A stretch of DNA of 7,043 nucleotides from Jaaginema sp046541115 (GCA_046541115.1 JBKHDX010000243.1:1-7043), one strand, 5' to 3'. Counted from the first letter of the stretch, positions 1 to 5,997 are shown. The notes: a model not told the origin generated them from the letters alone. A program made the numbers and translations.

Positions 1-56
1 AATAACCAATAACCAATAACCAATAACCAATAACCAATAACCAACAACCAACAACA
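1..56. repeat. AATAACC heptamer tandem array (STRR-type)
   Basis: Six perfect copies of AATAACC (1-42) are followed by two variants, AACAACC (43-49) and AACAACA (50-56). The array probably continues left of the window. It ends one base before the anmK start codon, so it occupies the position where the 5' untranslated region and ribosome-binding site would be. No purine-rich Shine-Dalgarno sequence is present. Heptameric short tandem repeats are a known feature of many cyanobacterial genomes and vary in copy number between strains. Any effect on anmK expression is inference. Confidence 0.95.
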
Positions 57-57
57 A

Positions 58-1212
58 ATGAAAGTAATCGGGTTGATCAGTGGGACATCCGTAGACGGGA
101 TTGATGCAGCCTTAGTGGATATTTCCGGGCAAGACTTGGATATAAAGGTAGAACTAATTGCCCAAGCCACTTATCCCTATTCAGAAAACTTGCGATCGCG
201 CATCTTAGCTGTAGCCGGAGGAGAAGCAATTTCGATGGCAGAAATGGCCGCCTTAGATGACGAAATCGCGATCGCCTTTGCCCAAGCCGCCCAGAATATC
301 CAGCAAAACCATCCCCCCGCCGATCTCATTGGCTCTCACGGTCAAACCGTCTTTCACCGTCCGCCTAATGCCCCTGAAAGCGCCCTAAGTCTTGGTTATA
401 CCCTACAACTCGGTCGGGGGGACGCGATCGCCCTTATAACTCAAATTCCGACGGTTTCTAACTTCCGCGTCGCCGACATCGCCGCCGGGGGTCACGGTGC
501 GCCCCTAGTTTCTCGCATCGACGCGGCGTTGTGCGCTCACCCCACCCGCACTCGCTGTCTGCAAAACCTCGGCGGTATCGGTAACGTGACTTACCTCCCT
601 CCCCAAGACAAACCCAACTGGGTCGAGCAGATCCTCGGCTGGGATACCGGCCCCGGCAATATGCTAATCGATCTCGCTGTAACTCAACTTACCCAAGGCC
701 AGCAAACCTACGACGACCAAGGGCGCAGGGCCGCTCAAGGTCAGCCCTGTGAAGCTTTAATCGCCCACTGGTTAACCCAAGACTTTTTCCAACAACCCCC
801 CCCGAAATCCACAGGCCGCGAGGATTTTGGTCAAGCCTATCTCGATCGCTGTGGGCAAGATGCCCAAACCTATGACTTAAGTCCCGCCGATTGGTTAGCC
901 ACCCTGACTGAATTTACCGCCGCTTCCGTAGCTCATAGCTATCGCACCTTTTTACCCCATCTGCCCGACGAAGTATTAATTGGTGGTGGTGGTAGCCTGA
1001 ATCTCTACCTACTTCAACGCTTGCAAGCCTTATTACCCGAAGCCCGCGTGATGACCACCACCGCAGCAGGTTTGAATGCCGAAGCCAAAGAAGCGATCGC
1101 CTTTGCCGTCTTAGCCTATTGGCATCTCGACGGCACAACCCCCGGCAATCTCCCCCAAGTCACCGGGGCAAAATCCCCGATGCGTCTCGGTCAGCTTTCC
1201 CTGGGGGCATAA
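58..1212 (+). CDS. anmK: Anhydro-N-acetylmuramic acid kinase
   Basis: The product (384 aa, usual family length) is a cytoplasmic sugar kinase of the ASKHA fold. The family opens the 1,6-anhydro ring of anhydro-MurNAc and phosphorylates it with ATP to give MurNAc-6-phosphate, recycling peptidoglycan. Visible motifs are the N-terminal phosphate loop GTSVDGID (9-16), GSHGQTVFHRP (92-102), GGHGAPL (144-150), NLGGIGN (170-176), WDTGPGN (195-201, whose Asp196 is the likely catalytic base), STGREDF (251-257), the second nucleotide-binding loop IGGGGSLN (308-315) and GLNAEAKEAIAFA (338-350). The ATG at 58 is right because residues 1-8 match the usual family N-terminus and the repeat upstream contains stops. 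There is no Shine-Dalgarno sequence. A C8 run near 796-803 encodes part of the proline stretch before STGRE, and the frame is intact across it. No other recycling gene is adjacent. Confidence 0.97.
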   Translation: MKVIGLISGTSVDGIDAALVDISGQDLDIKVELIAQATYPYSENLRSRILAVAGGEAISMAEMAALDDEIAIAFAQAAQNIQQNHPPADLIGSHGQTVFHRPPNAPESALSLGYTLQLGRGDAIALITQIPTVSNFRVADIAAGGHGAPLVSRIDAALCAHPTRTRCLQNLGGIGNVTYLPPQDKPNWVEQILGWDTGPGNMLIDLAVTQLTQGQQTYDDQGRRAAQGQPCEALIAHWLTQDFFQQPPPKSTGREDFGQAYLDRCGQDAQTYDLSPADWLATLTEFTAASVAHSYRTFLPHLPDEVLIGGGGSLNLYLLQRLQALLPEARVMTTTAAGLNAEAKEAIAFAVLAYWHLDGTTPGNLPQVTGAKSPMRLGQLSLGA

Positions 1213-1439
1213 CCCCAACCGCTCCAAGACTCTCATCAAGTTTGGGCTTGGCGATCGGGGAACCTCTCAGTTAGATTGGGGTGTAGTATAGTAGCGAGCG
1301 ATAAGAATTAAGTCTAAAACTCCGTTCTTGCTAGGACGATTCTTGATAAAATATATTCCGTGGCAGAGTAATTAACTTGAAAAACCCAGTGGTCGCGCCG
1401 CGCTACTTATGCACCTCGACAACTCAAGATATGGGGTTC

Positions 1440-1680
1440 TACCTCATGGTTCTAGTTGCTTTGTGGGTAGGTAAAACCTTTAAGGAATGCTGGCATTGTA
1501 GTATTTGAAGTTAAAACGCTTCCTTTTTAGCAAAAATTGGAGCAATCCAACTACAGGAGAGCATCTTTGAAAGTAATGCTTGGGGAGGGAACCACCTCTG
1601 GTCTAGACATCAGCGAAATCTAAATTTAAGTAGACTCGCTGAACCAAGAATCCTCGCACCGAATGGTCAAGGCGTGTCAA
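1440..1680 (+). mobile_element. tnpB: Probable decayed 3' end of an IS200/IS605-type tnpB element
   Basis: The stretch around 1581-1680 resembles the 3' end of cyanobacterial IS200/IS605 (IS1341-like) elements as I remember them. It contains GGGAGGGAACCACCTCTGG, then GCTGAACCAAGAATCC (1638-1653), then a decayed hairpin region and a terminal GTGTCAA (1674-1680). Intact elements usually have a perfect hairpin between the AGAATCC and TGTCAA motifs; here it is degenerate. Read as protein, stops interrupt all frames, so nothing functional is encoded. GTCTA (1601-1605) with TAGAC (1631-1635) and AGCG (1612-1615) with CGCT (1637-1640) are crossing complementary pairs, as might remain from a structured right-end RNA. 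The left limit is a guess, and I see no left end or zinc-finger CxxC motifs. Family assignment rests on recalled motifs and needs a database comparison. Confidence 0.42.
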
Positions 1681-1777
1681 ACTAGACATACATCAAGCCA
1701 ATCTGGGGTTGTGACAGGTTTGAGTTTGTTTCAAGTCGCCATCCCCAAAATCATCAATCGTCGCATTGTACAAGCGT

Positions 1778-1782
1778 AAGGA
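1778..1782 (+). promoter_or_regulatory. Ribosome-binding site for the GTG-started gene at 1791
   Basis: AAGGA lies 8 bases upstream of the GTG start codon at 1791 and supports that non-ATG start. A second AGGA (1785-1788) is too close to the start to be the better choice. Confidence 0.6.
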
Positions 1783-1790
1783 ATAGGATT

Positions 1791-2249
1791 GTGGCTCACA
1801 CCTTTTTATTGGAGGAAGGACGTTGGACACTCCAGGGGAATTGGCTGGAGCGAAATGAAATGCCCATTCCCGTCAAAGGCAAAACGATCGTCGCTTGGAG
1901 CCAGGAAAACTGGTTTACTTGGGTGACTAAACTGGTTTTCCCCGGCAGCGATCGCAACGAAATTGCCTTTCAATATCGGGGTCGTCTTGATGCAGAAGAA
2001 CGTCAGTATAACTTTGTGCTAATGCAAAGCTTATTGGGTCGTGTGGAGGGAGAAGGGTGGATTGCACCAGAATCCATTATCCAGCGTTACTGGGTCTTAG
2101 GAGATGCCCAACAAGGAGATAATCAACGACGGAGTGGTTTTGAAACCCTTTATCGACTCAATAACGATACATATAATCTCTCGAGTTGCATTCTATCGGG
2201 TCACCATTTAGTTAGTACGATGGAAGCAACTCTAGAACGTCAACCTTAA
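1791..2249 (+). CDS. Conserved-looking cyanobacterial protein of unknown function, 152 aa
   Basis: I do not recognise a named family. The protein is soluble, with no signal peptide or membrane segment. It is rich in alternating hydrophobic/polar stretches and aromatic residues, such as WTLQGNW (12-18), TIVAWSQENWFTWVTKLVF (32-50), EIAFQYRGRL (57-66), QYNFVLMQSLLGRVEGEGW (72-90) and IIQRYWVLGD (96-105). This suggests an antiparallel beta-barrel, perhaps calycin/lipocalin-like; the fold is inference. The start is GTG at 1791, with AAGGA 8 bases upstream. The gene ends 47 bp before the protein kinase ATG on the same strand, with no terminator between, so the two are probably co-transcribed. It could be a ligand-binding partner or substrate of the kinase, but nothing in the sequence proves this. 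Codon pattern and a HIP1 site inside the gene look native. Confidence 0.85.
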   Translation: MAHTFLLEEGRWTLQGNWLERNEMPIPVKGKTIVAWSQENWFTWVTKLVFPGSDRNEIAFQYRGRLDAEERQYNFVLMQSLLGRVEGEGWIAPESIIQRYWVLGDAQQGDNQRRSGFETLYRLNNDTYNLSSCILSGHHLVSTMEATLERQP

Positions 2250-2271
2250 GAAGTTTATTCGCTGGTCGTTT

Positions 2272-2290
2272 GCTCCCCAAGCTTTGGAGC
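2272..2290 (+). promoter_or_regulatory. Hairpin pairing with the kinase ribosome-binding site
   Basis: GCTCC (2272-2276) is complementary to GGAGC (2286-2290), a 5-bp stem with a 9-base loop. The right arm contains GGAG (2286-2289), the Shine-Dalgarno sequence 7 bases before the kinase ATG at 2297. In the mRNA the stem would hide that site, and ribosomes finishing the upstream gene (stop at 2247-2249) lie close enough to influence it. The pairing is visible; the regulatory role is inference, and five base pairs is short. Confidence 0.35.
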
Positions 2291-2296
2291 CTAATC

Positions 2297-3802
2297 ATGA
2301 TAAAAGACCCAAATACTGGCCGTAAATTAGCCGATCGCTATCAACTCATCGAAATCGCTGGAAAAGGCGCGATGGGGCAGGTTTATCGTGCTGAAGATCT
2401 GCTATTGGGGGGCGTTACAGTTGCGGTTAAGTTTTTATCCCAAACCCTACTCAACCAAAAAATGCGCGATCGCTTCTTACGAGAAGCCACCATTTGCGCT
2501 CTCTTGGCTGAAAAAAGTATTCACATTGTCAGGGTTCGGGATTATGGCGTAGATGATAATGATGTTCCCTACTACGTCATGGAGTTTCTGGAAGGCCAAA
2601 GCCTTAGCGAAATCATCAAAACCCAACATCTATCCATCCCTCGGTTTTTAAGCTATGCTCGGCAAATTTGCTTAGGTCTAGAACCTGCTCACAAAGGCAT
2701 TGTCTTCAATCGCGAACCCACCGTTATTATTCACCGGGATATTAAACCCAGTAATGTGCTGATCGTTCAAGACAGTACCTTGGGTGAATTGGTGAAAATT
2801 CTCGACTTTGGGATTGCTAAACTCATTGAAGCCAACCGCGATCAAACCCATTCTTTTATGGGAACCTTGGCTTATTGTTCTCCCGAACAAATGGAAGGCA
2901 AAGAACTCGATAACCGTTCGGACATCTACAGCCTGGGGGTGATGATGTACGAAATGTTAGCCGGGGAAATGCCGATTATTCCCGAAACATCCTCCTTTGG
3001 AGGGTGGTACAAAGCTCATCACCAAAAACCGCCTAAAGCCCTATCCACCGCTTTAAAAATTCCGCAACCCCTCGAACAGTTGATTCGGAAATGTCTGGCC
3101 AAAGACCCCAATCAACGACCCCAAAGTGTCGGTGAAATCCTCAAAGCTTTAGAACCCCTCGAACAACGTTACGACAATCGCTATCCCTCCCAAGCCAAGT
3201 TTCCCATCCAAAAAACCGAAGAACCCACTCCGGCATTAACCATCGAGGCAATTTGTTTACAAGCAAGTTGGCCCGAAGATAAACCCAAACAAAAAATCGT
3301 ATTTCCGAAACTGATTCGCACGTCTCGCGGTGTAGTCGCGACATTATGGGTCATGCTTTCTAGTCAGGATATTGTGAACCGCCAATTTAGCACCCGCTAC
3401 AATCAGTTTTTGTTTTTAACTTCCCCCCACCCGATGTTGTTGTGGATTACAGTGTTGCACAATCGGGAGTTTGGGCCGCGGTGGTTGCCTTGCTATTTGG
3501 ATTTGAAAACCAGTTTGGGTCAGCGTTTAGCTCGTCATTTAGGGGAATCGGGGTCTTATCGAATGCTGTTTTTTGCGTTGGAAAAACCCAAACAATGCCA
3601 GCACGTTATGACTTCGACCATTGACCCAACCCAATGTCAGATGTTGTTGAATTGGGCAAATTCGAGTCAAACGTTAACATCTTCGGCTCAACCGCAAGTC
3701 AGTAAAAATATGCTCAGAAAGGAATTTGAACGGCTCAAGCCCCAAATTCTCATTAAGTTGGAGGCAGTTCACACGGATTTCCCCAGCGATATTTCCGGCT
3801 GA
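2297..3802 (+). CDS. Soluble serine/threonine protein kinase (Hanks/PKN2 type) with unidentified C-terminal domain
   Basis: The product (501 aa) transfers phosphate from ATP to Ser/Thr of target proteins. The kinase domain spans about 15-288 and looks catalytically complete: glycine loop GKGAMG (22-27), Lys45 in VAVK, Glu63 in the alpha-C helix, HRD 146-148 with Lys150 and Asn153, DFG 170-172, the SPE version of the APE motif (195-197), Asp209 in SDIYS and Arg274. HRD rather than HCD/HGD marks an RD kinase likely to depend on activation-loop phosphorylation. No membrane helix is present, unlike many bacterial PASTA kinases. After a linker, about 313-450 forms a second, Trp- and Leu-rich region (ICLQASW, LWVMLSSQDIV, LLWITVLH) that I cannot assign; it may be a sensor or docking domain. 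I chose ATG 2297 because GGAG precedes it by 7 bases; an in-frame TTG at 2270 would add nine residues. It follows the 152-aa gene by 47 bp. Confidence 0.95.
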   Translation: MIKDPNTGRKLADRYQLIEIAGKGAMGQVYRAEDLLLGGVTVAVKFLSQTLLNQKMRDRFLREATICALLAEKSIHIVRVRDYGVDDNDVPYYVMEFLEGQSLSEIIKTQHLSIPRFLSYARQICLGLEPAHKGIVFNREPTVIIHRDIKPSNVLIVQDSTLGELVKILDFGIAKLIEANRDQTHSFMGTLAYCSPEQMEGKELDNRSDIYSLGVMMYEMLAGEMPIIPETSSFGGWYKAHHQKPPKALSTALKIPQPLEQLIRKCLAKDPNQRPQSVGEILKALEPLEQRYDNRYPSQAKFPIQKTEEPTPALTIEAICLQASWPEDKPKQKIVFPKLIRTSRGVVATLWVMLSSQDIVNRQFSTRYNQFLFLTSPHPMLLWITVLHNREFGPRWLPCYLDLKTSLGQRLARHLGESGSYRMLFFALEKPKQCQHVMTSTIDPTQCQMLLNWANSSQTLTSSAQPQVSKNMLRKEFERLKPQILIKLEAVHTDFPSDISG

Positions 3803-3804
3803 AA

Positions 3805-3821
3805 CAGCTAGGCTTGAGCTG
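3805..3821. terminator. Weak hairpin in the convergent junction
   Basis: CAGCT (3805-3809) pairs with AGCTG (3817-3821) around a 7-base loop, three bases after the kinase stop codon. Two convergent genes end 51 bp apart here, so a shared terminator is expected. The stem is short and no good T-run follows on the plus strand. On the minus strand a TCTTTTTTCT run directly follows the acidic-protein gene but has no clear stem before it. Termination at this site is therefore only a suggestion. Confidence 0.22.
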
Positions 3822-3853
3822 GTAAATTTGAGGCCGTGGGCTGAGAAAAAAGA

Positions 3854-4231
3854 CTATTCGACTTCATCTTCTTCTATGTCAATGGTTTTGCTTTCTTCAG
3901 TGGAAGGGGCTTCGGCTTCTGTCTCGGCTTGTTTTTGCCGAGCTTTTTCTTCTTCCTCGCTCCAAGGCGAATCGTAGCGATTCCAAGGCAAAATCGGTTT
4001 ATTGGGTAACTTGTTGGTCAAAACGGTAATATTGTCGCGATCGGGTTCGGGTAAATCTGTATCGAGATGGTCATCCGCTTCTGCGTCTACACAGGAGTCT
4101 GGTGCTGAAACTTCCTTATTGACTTCATCTTCTAACCCGGCATTGTCTTGACAGTCTTGTTCGTGTTCTGGATTAATCGGATACCAAGACGAATTATCCA
4201 CAGCATTCATAGGAGTCGATTCAATATTCAT
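3854..4231 (-). CDS. Hypothetical highly acidic protein, 125 aa
   Basis: I do not recognise this protein. It has 36 Asp/Glu against 9 Lys/Arg in 125 residues, giving a strongly negative charge, few hydrophobic residues, and no signal peptide or membrane helix, so it is probably soluble and largely disordered. The only non-acidic island is LPNKPILPWNRYDSPW (about 74-89), which looks like a short linear binding motif. It is followed by a Glu/Ala/Lys-rich stretch that could be helical, and the C-terminus is EEDEVE. The start at 4231 lies 21 bp after the stop of the membrane-protein gene on the same strand, with only a weak AGG upstream; Met8 at 4210 is an alternative. The spacing favours co-transcription as the last gene of a three-gene set. 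Because acidic low-complexity frames can arise by chance, existence as a gene is likely rather than certain. Confidence 0.6.
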   Translation of the reverse strand: MNIESTPMNAVDNSSWYPINPEHEQDCQDNAGLEDEVNKEVSAPDSCVDAEADDHLDTDLPEPDRDNITVLTNKLPNKPILPWNRYDSPWSEEEEKARQKQAETEAEAPSTEESKTIDIEEDEVE

Positions 4232-4252
4232 AATTCTTGCCTATGCCACAAC

Positions 4253-4885
4253 TTAAAAATCGAAAGGAAATGCTGGCACAAAGTACGCCGCTACAATGTG
4301 TAGCATAATAATCAAAGCCACAGTCCAAGTCGCATAAGCTGCATAAGTCAAAGTTTGTGAAACATCATCGAGCCGTTGCTTATTGACTTGATAAGTATGT
4401 GCCAGATTGACCATCATTTTCAACTGATACTCCTCTGGCGTTAGAGTCAGGTAGCGTTCTAAAAACTTTTGATCCTCTAAGTTGGGACTTACGGCAGACT
4501 GACGCGGCAGAAAAGCATTAATCAGTAGGGTAAAGTTTATCAAAAAACCAATAATTTCACCAAAACTAAAAAGACTCGGAATAAACATTAAGCGGGATAA
4601 GGTCAAACTTGTCAACAACGCTCCATTGACCACAAATAAAATATTCATCTTGGTGGTGAGGGAGTCTCCTTGTTGGCGTTGTTGCTCAATGACTGAACGG
4701 ACATCTTGAGCCGCTAAATATAATGTACTCCAAATGCGGGGCTTTTTATTTTCATCCGATCGCGACTTTTTCTCAGTTTTCGGCTTTTGAGAATCGGCAA
4801 ATATCCGAACCGCATTTCTTAAAGTATCTTCAGACAGAGGAATCGAAGAAAGAGAGGACAGCGTGGGCAATTGATTCTGTTCCAT
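4253..4885 (-). CDS. Small membrane protein with three predicted helices; possibly PycTM/SLATT-like
   Basis: The product is 210 aa. A polar N-terminal region (1-50, Ser-rich then Lys/Arg-rich) leads to a helix (51-72), two adjacent membrane segments (about 80-99 and 106-126), a charged cytoplasmic-looking helical stretch (132-175, including QKFLERYLTLTPEEYQ) and a third membrane segment (about 180-202). There is no signal peptide. The sequence TTKMNILFVVNGALLTSL at the first helix and the order helix, two helices, soluble helices, membrane helix recall the Pycsar effector family (PycTM) and SLATT proteins, whose members disrupt membranes when triggered. This is resemblance in layout, not proven homology. 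I chose ATG 4885; a TTG at 4894 would add three residues. The gene overlaps the 3' end of the glycosyltransferase gene by 56 bp in another frame, suggesting translational coupling. An unrelated cyanobacterial membrane family is equally possible. Confidence 0.8.
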   Translation of the reverse strand: MEQNQLPTLSSLSSIPLSEDTLRNAVRIFADSQKPKTEKKSRSDENKKPRIWSTLYLAAQDVRSVIEQQRQQGDSLTTKMNILFVVNGALLTSLTLSRLMFIPSLFSFGEIIGFLINFTLLINAFLPRQSAVSPNLEDQKFLERYLTLTPEEYQLKMMVNLAHTYQVNKQRLDDVSQTLTYAAYATWTVALIIMLHIVAAYFVPAFPFDF

Positions 4886-5915
4886 TGGTGGCAAGCAACT
4901 CAGATTGTAGGGGCGGTTTTAAGGGTTGGCGTAAAAACTCCCAATTTCCTGAGAAAAATTCCGCAGGAGTCAAAATTTGATGATGAGCATGATTTTGAAT
5001 ACCCTCAATCAAAAAAGGAGACTCAGCAAATCCTTCTCGCGTTAACGAAACAATGGGAACGTTTAAACGCAAAGCTTCAGCAAAGGTGCTATATCCGGGC
5101 TTAGAAACAACGCGACCCACACAGGGCATAAAATCTACGGGGCGGTACTCCGGATCGGCGACTTTGAGGAGATTAGGAAAGTCCGGGGCGTGGCGGTCAA
5201 ATGTAATAAACTGCCAGTCGGAGAAGTCCTTAATATTATTGTAAGGAATTTGTTGTAAACCGAGACCCCCAAATGTTAATAAAACGGTTTTTTCTGGGGG
5301 GGCTTTTAAGTTAAATTTAGCTCGCAATTCGGCGGCAGTTATTTGAGGGTTTCCGCCGGTTAAACCGACATCGGTAATCTGAGAAAAAGCGCTCATGGGT
5401 TCGTGCAAAGGTAAACGAAATAAGCGATCGCACTGCCGATAATAAGCCGTCATCCAATCGGCAATTTCCCTAAACTCTCCCCCCCAATCGCGATAAATAA
5501 AATCCCAGCCAAAGTTACTCATCATCCAACAAGGAACTCCGGCTTTTTGAGCAATGGGAGCAGCTAAAGGCGGAATATCGGCTAAAACCAAGCCAACGCG
5601 ATTAGTTTGGATATATTCGGCTTCAGAGCGAATGAGACGGTGTTGATGGCGACGAATCTCTTGTAACTTGGCTAAAGTCATTGTTCGATCCATTGTCAAG
5701 CTGTCGGCTTGAATCACCCCCACATCAAGGGCCCGCGTGCGATAAATAAAATTGCCGCGAATATAGGATTCGAGTAACCAATGGGGAGCCGTGGTTACTA
5801 AAATTAATAATATTTCTGGATTCATTTGTTGGATTTGGGCCGCAACGGTGCAAGCCCGCACCGCATGGCCAAATCCGTGAGCAGTGATGGCAATATAAAT
5901 GGCAGGTCGAGTCAT
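4830..5915 (-). CDS. GT-B-fold glycosyltransferase-like protein (MurG / UDP-glycosyltransferase-like)
   Basis: The product (361 aa) is cytoplasmic or peripheral. Residues 4-45 form the first Rossmann unit with the loop TAHGFGHAVR (11-20), as in GT-B enzymes and the glycosyltransferase-like N-terminal half of plant L-arabinokinases. VGLVLADIPPLAAPIAQKAGVPCW (107-130) fits the end of the N-terminal domain. The C-terminal domain begins near 208 with TVLLTFGGLG (210-219) and carries VVSKPGYSTFAEAL (269-282), the nucleotide-sugar-binding region comparable to MurG's GAGT loop. REGFAESPFL (293-302) is the typical Arg/Phe-x-Glu segment. Donor and acceptor cannot be told from sequence. The ATG at 5915 starts directly at the first beta strand; only a weak GGA lies upstream. 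It is the first gene of the minus-strand set, and its last 19 codons overlap the next gene. Confidence is high for the fold and moderate for enzymatic activity. Confidence 0.85.
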   Translation of the reverse strand: MTRPAIYIAITAHGFGHAVRACTVAAQIQQMNPEILLILVTTAPHWLLESYIRGNFIYRTRALDVGVIQADSLTMDRTMTLAKLQEIRRHQHRLIRSEAEYIQTNRVGLVLADIPPLAAPIAQKAGVPCWMMSNFGWDFIYRDWGGEFREIADWMTAYYRQCDRLFRLPLHEPMSAFSQITDVGLTGGNPQITAAELRAKFNLKAPPEKTVLLTFGGLGLQQIPYNNIKDFSDWQFITFDRHAPDFPNLLKVADPEYRPVDFMPCVGRVVSKPGYSTFAEALRLNVPIVSLTREGFAESPFLIEGIQNHAHHQILTPAEFFSGNWEFLRQPLKPPLQSELLATNGTESIAHAVLSFFDSSV

Positions 5916-5962
5916 GAATCATGTCCGAAAAAGGCAACTGATTCTTAATTTTAGGGGGCAAT

Positions 5963-5997
5963 CTGGCCCGACTTGCCTGGGGCCAGCCCAAATTTTT
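5963..5997 (+). terminator. GC-rich hairpin followed by T5, terminator-like on the plus strand
   Basis: CTGGCCC (5963-5969) and GGGCCAG (5980-5986) form a perfect 7-bp stem with a 10-base loop, followed six bases later by TTTTT (5993-5997). This looks like a Rho-independent terminator read rightward, yet no plus-strand gene lies upstream. It could stop antisense transcription coming out of the glycosyltransferase gene, act as an attenuator in a long Tab2 leader, or be the end of a small RNA. The T-run is short and displaced from the stem. Confidence 0.35.

Larger units (their letters stand above)
1213..1790. other. 578-bp intergenic region without an intact gene
   Basis: Every frame is broken by stops; the longest open stretches lack a start codon and a recognisable protein. 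Just after anmK, ACCCCAA (1212-1218) is complementary to TTGGGGT (1276-1282) and encloses a smaller pair, CCAAG (1224-1228) with CTTGG (1247-1251). This could fold in the anmK 3' end, but no T-run follows, so I do not call it a terminator. TTGCTA (1328-1333) and ATATAT (1351-1356), 17 bp apart, form a weak promoter-like pair. The right half carries the probable transposon remnant listed separately. The last 110 bp before the next gene holds no promoter that I can identify with confidence. Confidence 0.6.

Noticed and set aside
1..56. CRISPR array
   Set aside because: The repeats are 7 bp with no spacers: a simple tandem array.
914..1138. Minus-strand open frame opposite anmK
   Set aside because: Arg/Leu-rich shadow of a well-supported gene with no ribosome-binding site.
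1350..1508. Open frame of about 52 codons without stops in the anmK downstream gap (reading LKNPVVAPRYLCTS...)
   Set aside because: No supported start site or recognisable protein; it ends where the probable transposon remnant begins and may be decayed sequence.
1515..1685. 57-codon stop-free frame ending at TAG 1683
   Set aside because: No start codon near its left end, and it coincides with the IS200/IS605-like right-end motifs, so it is not treated as a gene.
2270..2296. TTG start of the kinase at 2270
   Set aside because: It has no ribosome-binding site, while ATG 2297 has GGAG at a 7-base spacing.
5725..5991. Minus-strand 88-aa frame overlapping the glycosyltransferase start
   Set aside because: Overlaps the better-supported glycosyltransferase frame almost completely and has no protein-like features.
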